Shown here: positions 62,049 to 64,000 of the stretch, one piece after another
Numbering within the stretch: position 1 is the first letter of the stretch
Layout of the letters: every line of letters starts with the position of its first letter
Assembly (NCBI GenBank): GCA_964581385.1
Contig: CAZOOK010000007.1
Coordinates: forward strand, 105,808 to 169,807
DNA from: CAZOOK01 sp964581385
Lineage (GTDB): Bacteria > Pseudomonadota > Gammaproteobacteria > Nevskiales > Nevskiaceae
DNA: 64,000 nucleotides
Direction: 5' to 3'
The notes under the pieces: generated by a model
What the model was told of the DNA's origin: nothing
The model's database searches: none
The model's input: only the letters and a program-made list of their open reading frames with translations
Position numbers and translations under genes: made by a program

Positions 62049-63548
62049 TCAATCAGTTGCCGCTGGACCTCTGCTCGGTGGGATTGCTGGCGCATTCGGC
62101 AGGACCGCCAAACGGAGGATCGCGTCGTCTGGCGCTTTCATCGCGTTCGATACCAACAGACTTTCGCGCAGTTCCTCGAAGGTCTGGAAGCGTAATTTTC
62201 GGCTGAATTCGGCCGCGACGTTGAGTACCCGCACAAAGGTGTCGGCTTCCCCGTGATTGGTGAGTCGTTTGAGCGATTGGATATAGTCGTCGCGCATAAC
62301 GGTAGGAATAATGACGCGTGTCCTGCCGGCGATCGTCAGTGCTAAGTTCATCGCCAAGCGTGCAGTTCGGCCATTGCCGTCGCCGAACGGATGGACTTCC
62401 GCCACCACGAACATTGCCATTGCCGCCTGCGCGCCGGGACTGCGCGCCGCAGCGATACGCTCAAAACCTTTTTCCAGCGTGCCGAGCGACAAGTCCTTGT
62501 CGACAAATGCGGTGCCCCCAGCGACATTGTTCTTGTCTTTCAACTCGCCAGGCCTTTTCGCCGCACGCGCGTAGATGACCTCGCGGTTCCAGTTCCGAAG
62601 CTGCTCCCAAAAAGCCGGGTAGCTGTCCGGAAATTTCAGCGCACGACTGGCGCGGATCGCGCGCCATGTGCCCAGGACGTCATGCGAGTCATCCTCGCGG
62701 TACTGCATTGGCTGGCCGCGTTCGACGATGTTGTATGCCTCCTCGATCTCGAACTCGGTGCCTTCGATGTAATTGGAAAAGTAGGCTTCCGCAAACGCTT
62801 GCAGCCTTTCGTTGAAGTCTCGTGGTTCAGGCTCAACGATGAACTCGTGGGCGTTCAAGTAGCCGAGCAAGTGATCGAACAGATCGACACGCGGGCCGTC
62901 ATAGGGTTTGCCGGCGGCACGCGCTATCGCGCGTTCCGAGGTTACCCGGGCTTCGCGGGTCCCGAGCAAGGTGCCGATTTTGTCGTCGAGCACCTGAAAC
63001 TCTTTTTGCCACTGAAATTCGTTGGCCAGTCGTCTGCCTTGGTCGCGTATCCGGTTGAGCATGGCCTCGCCATGGCGTGACAGAATGCGCTCCAGCAGGT
63101 CTTCAATTTCTTTCGAGCTCAGAGCGCGTGAGAGTCCGTCCACTTTCCGGCTTTGTTGCAAGTTCTCAAGTACCGCGCGTGCTTCAGAGGAGCGGAAGGT
63201 GTCCCCTTGCGATGTGGGAATCCGAATATCGTCGGCTGCCGGGCCCGGCCCTGCCGTGACTTTAAGATCGAGGCCGGGCAAGCGGATGGTATGACGGCGC
63301 TTCCCGGTCAGGAATAGAGTGTCCTCCGTAATGCGCGGCAACTCGAACGCCGAACGATGACTAATGATGCAGCCGGGCAGGATCAGCGCACAAAGTTCAA
63401 AGAGATTGCGTCGGACTTCTGCTGTGGCCTCGTCCGGATGGTCGGTGTAAATTCCCGGATAAATACGGGCGAGCTTGCCGGACTTGGCGGACCGCTGCAG
63501 GCTGCGTTCAGCGGCAATGTCGCCCTTAGGAGTTGTAACGAGCGCCAT
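62049..63548 (-). CDS. Fic-family protein with AbiEi-like N-terminal domain
   Basis: 499 aa. Residues 1-100 resemble the AbiEi/type IV antitoxin winged-helix region (AKSGKLARIYPGIYTD, IISHRSAFELP). The Fic domain at about 250-410 has inhibitory helix SNYIEG (S258-G263, SxxxEG) and active site HPFGDGNGRTAR (386-397) intact, so it can AMPylate and is auto-inhibited (class II). ATG with AGGA upstream; an AT-rich promoter and near-palindrome (63600-63612) lie just before it. It follows the broken tRNA and is likely island cargo. Confidence 0.9.
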   Translation of the reverse strand: MALVTTPKGDIAAERSLQRSAKSGKLARIYPGIYTDHPDEATAEVRRNLFELCALILPGCIISHRSAFELPRITEDTLFLTGKRRHTIRLPGLDLKVTAGPGPAADDIRIPTSQGDTFRSSEARAVLENLQQSRKVDGLSRALSSKEIEDLLERILSRHGEAMLNRIRDQGRRLANEFQWQKEFQVLDDKIGTLLGTREARVTSERAIARAAGKPYDGPRVDLFDHLLGYLNAHEFIVEPEPRDFNERLQAFAEAYFSNYIEGTEFEIEEAYNIVERGQPMQYREDDSHDVLGTWRAIRASRALKFPDSYPAFWEQLRNWNREVIYARAAKRPGELKDKNNVAGGTAFVDKDLSLGTLEKGFERIAAARSPGAQAAMAMFVVAEVHPFGDGNGRTARLAMNLALTIAGRTRVIIPTVMRDDYIQSLKRLTNHGEADTFVRVLNVAAEFSRKLRFQTFEELRESLLVSNAMKAPDDAILRLAVLPNAPAIPPSRGPAATD

Positions 63549-63905
63549 GTCGGATTCCTATACATAAAAGCTGACTGAGCCACTGCATTTGTCGTTTTAT
63601 AATATATAATACCACCATGGAGTCGGAAATTACAATGTAAAAATGGAAAATGTCTGAATTAACGTTATTAGACTCCTGCCTTGGAAAGGCATCGCGGTCC
63701 GCCCCCACCGTTGACGCTTTCGATCGCGAGCAGCACGGCATGATTCCATCGAGCTTGGATTTGTTTTTCTGTGAAAAATAACGAGTCGCAGAGACACAGT
63801 GACGAGCGTGTCCTGGATGCGTCGCAGTGTTGTCGTTTCGCCGAAGTCATCGCAGATGACGCCTCTACGTTATTCAACTTTACGCCCTTAGAATGATTCA
63901 GCGCC
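63549..63905. other. intergenic region with AT-rich promoter of the Fic gene
   Basis: 357 bases without a convincing gene. TATAATATATAATA-like sequence near 63599-63612 supplies -10 elements for minus-strand transcription into the Fic gene and is nearly palindromic. CCTGCCTTGGAAAGGC near 63675 loosely resembles the anticodon-arm sequence at 61885. Nothing else is recognised. Confidence 0.4.
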
Positions 63906-64000
63906 ATGTCCTCGCCATTGCGTGCTCTTGCTGTCGCGTTCCTGCTCGGCTTCGCTACTCAGTGCGCGGACGCGGCGTCTTTTGCCGGAACTTTCGCATT
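63906..64000 (+). CDS. secreted protein, N-terminal fragment
   Basis: First 31 codons of a gene leaving the right edge: MSSPLRALAVAFLLGFATQ followed by Cys-Ala-Asp-Ala-Ala-Ser, a signal peptide with a probable cleavage after the ADAA region. No strong ribosome site is visible, and the family cannot be told. Confidence 0.6.
   Translation, partial: MSSPLRALAVAFLLGFATQCADAASFAGTFA

Overview
The window looks like chromosome of a motile, high-GC gammaproteobacterium, probably near the Xanthomonadales/Nevskiales. This rests on gene content and order: a glyA-nrdR-ribD-ribE-ribBA-ribH-nusB block, an flhA-flhF-flhG-fliA-cheYZA block with MotC/MotD-type stators, miaB-phoH-ybeY-corC, and short GGGACTC-type repeats. 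There is no rRNA gene, so placement below class is inference.

Layout. 1-201: start of a secreted protein running off the left edge. 695-6457 (minus): glyA, nrdR, four riboflavin genes and nusB. 6548-16513: nadA, an Ig-like-repeat lipoprotein, aspS, DUF502 and FmdB proteins, an HD hydrolase, tsaE and nnr (all minus), with divergent queG. 16587-36863 (minus): 20 kb of motility genes. Read in the direction of transcription these are flhA, flhF, flhG, fliA, cheY, cheZ, cheA, motC, motD and a CheW protein, then a second chemosensory set (STAS protein, response regulator, CheA, CheW, transducer with a CheR-docking tail, CheR, CheD, CheB), and last a transducer behind its own sigma-28 promoter. 36939-41934 (minus): M23 peptidase, thrS, two small proteins, gltX. 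42116-44872 (plus): Pro/Tyr-rich lipoprotein, hisI, secreted carboxylesterase.

45122-52657 (plus) is a nitrate/nitrite assimilation operon: sigma-54 promoter, long leader with an attenuator-like terminator, nirB, nirD, a FAD reductase and nasA. Nitrate would go to nitrite (NasA plus FAD reductase) and then to ammonium (NirBD). No nitrate transporter or regulator gene lies in the window. NirB and NasA carry in-frame insertions of the heptamer repeat also found as a hairpin between nrdR and glyA.

52772-54620 (minus) is the most unusual locus: a solitary reverse transcriptase with a YIDD active site. Immediately upstream are 1.34 copies of a 346-bp tandem unit (two perfect 118-bp direct repeats) that carries a small membrane-protein gene in permuted form.

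54991-61723 returns to housekeeping genes (miaB, phoH, ybeY, corC, a DUF4105 protein), with an antisense secreted protein of unknown function between ybeY and corC. At 61858 a promoter drives the 5' half of a tRNA-Pro(GGG) that stops in the anticodon loop. It is followed by AT-rich DNA and a Fic protein fused to an AbiEi-like N-terminal domain, which suggests a genomic-island boundary. The window ends in the start of another secreted protein at 63906.
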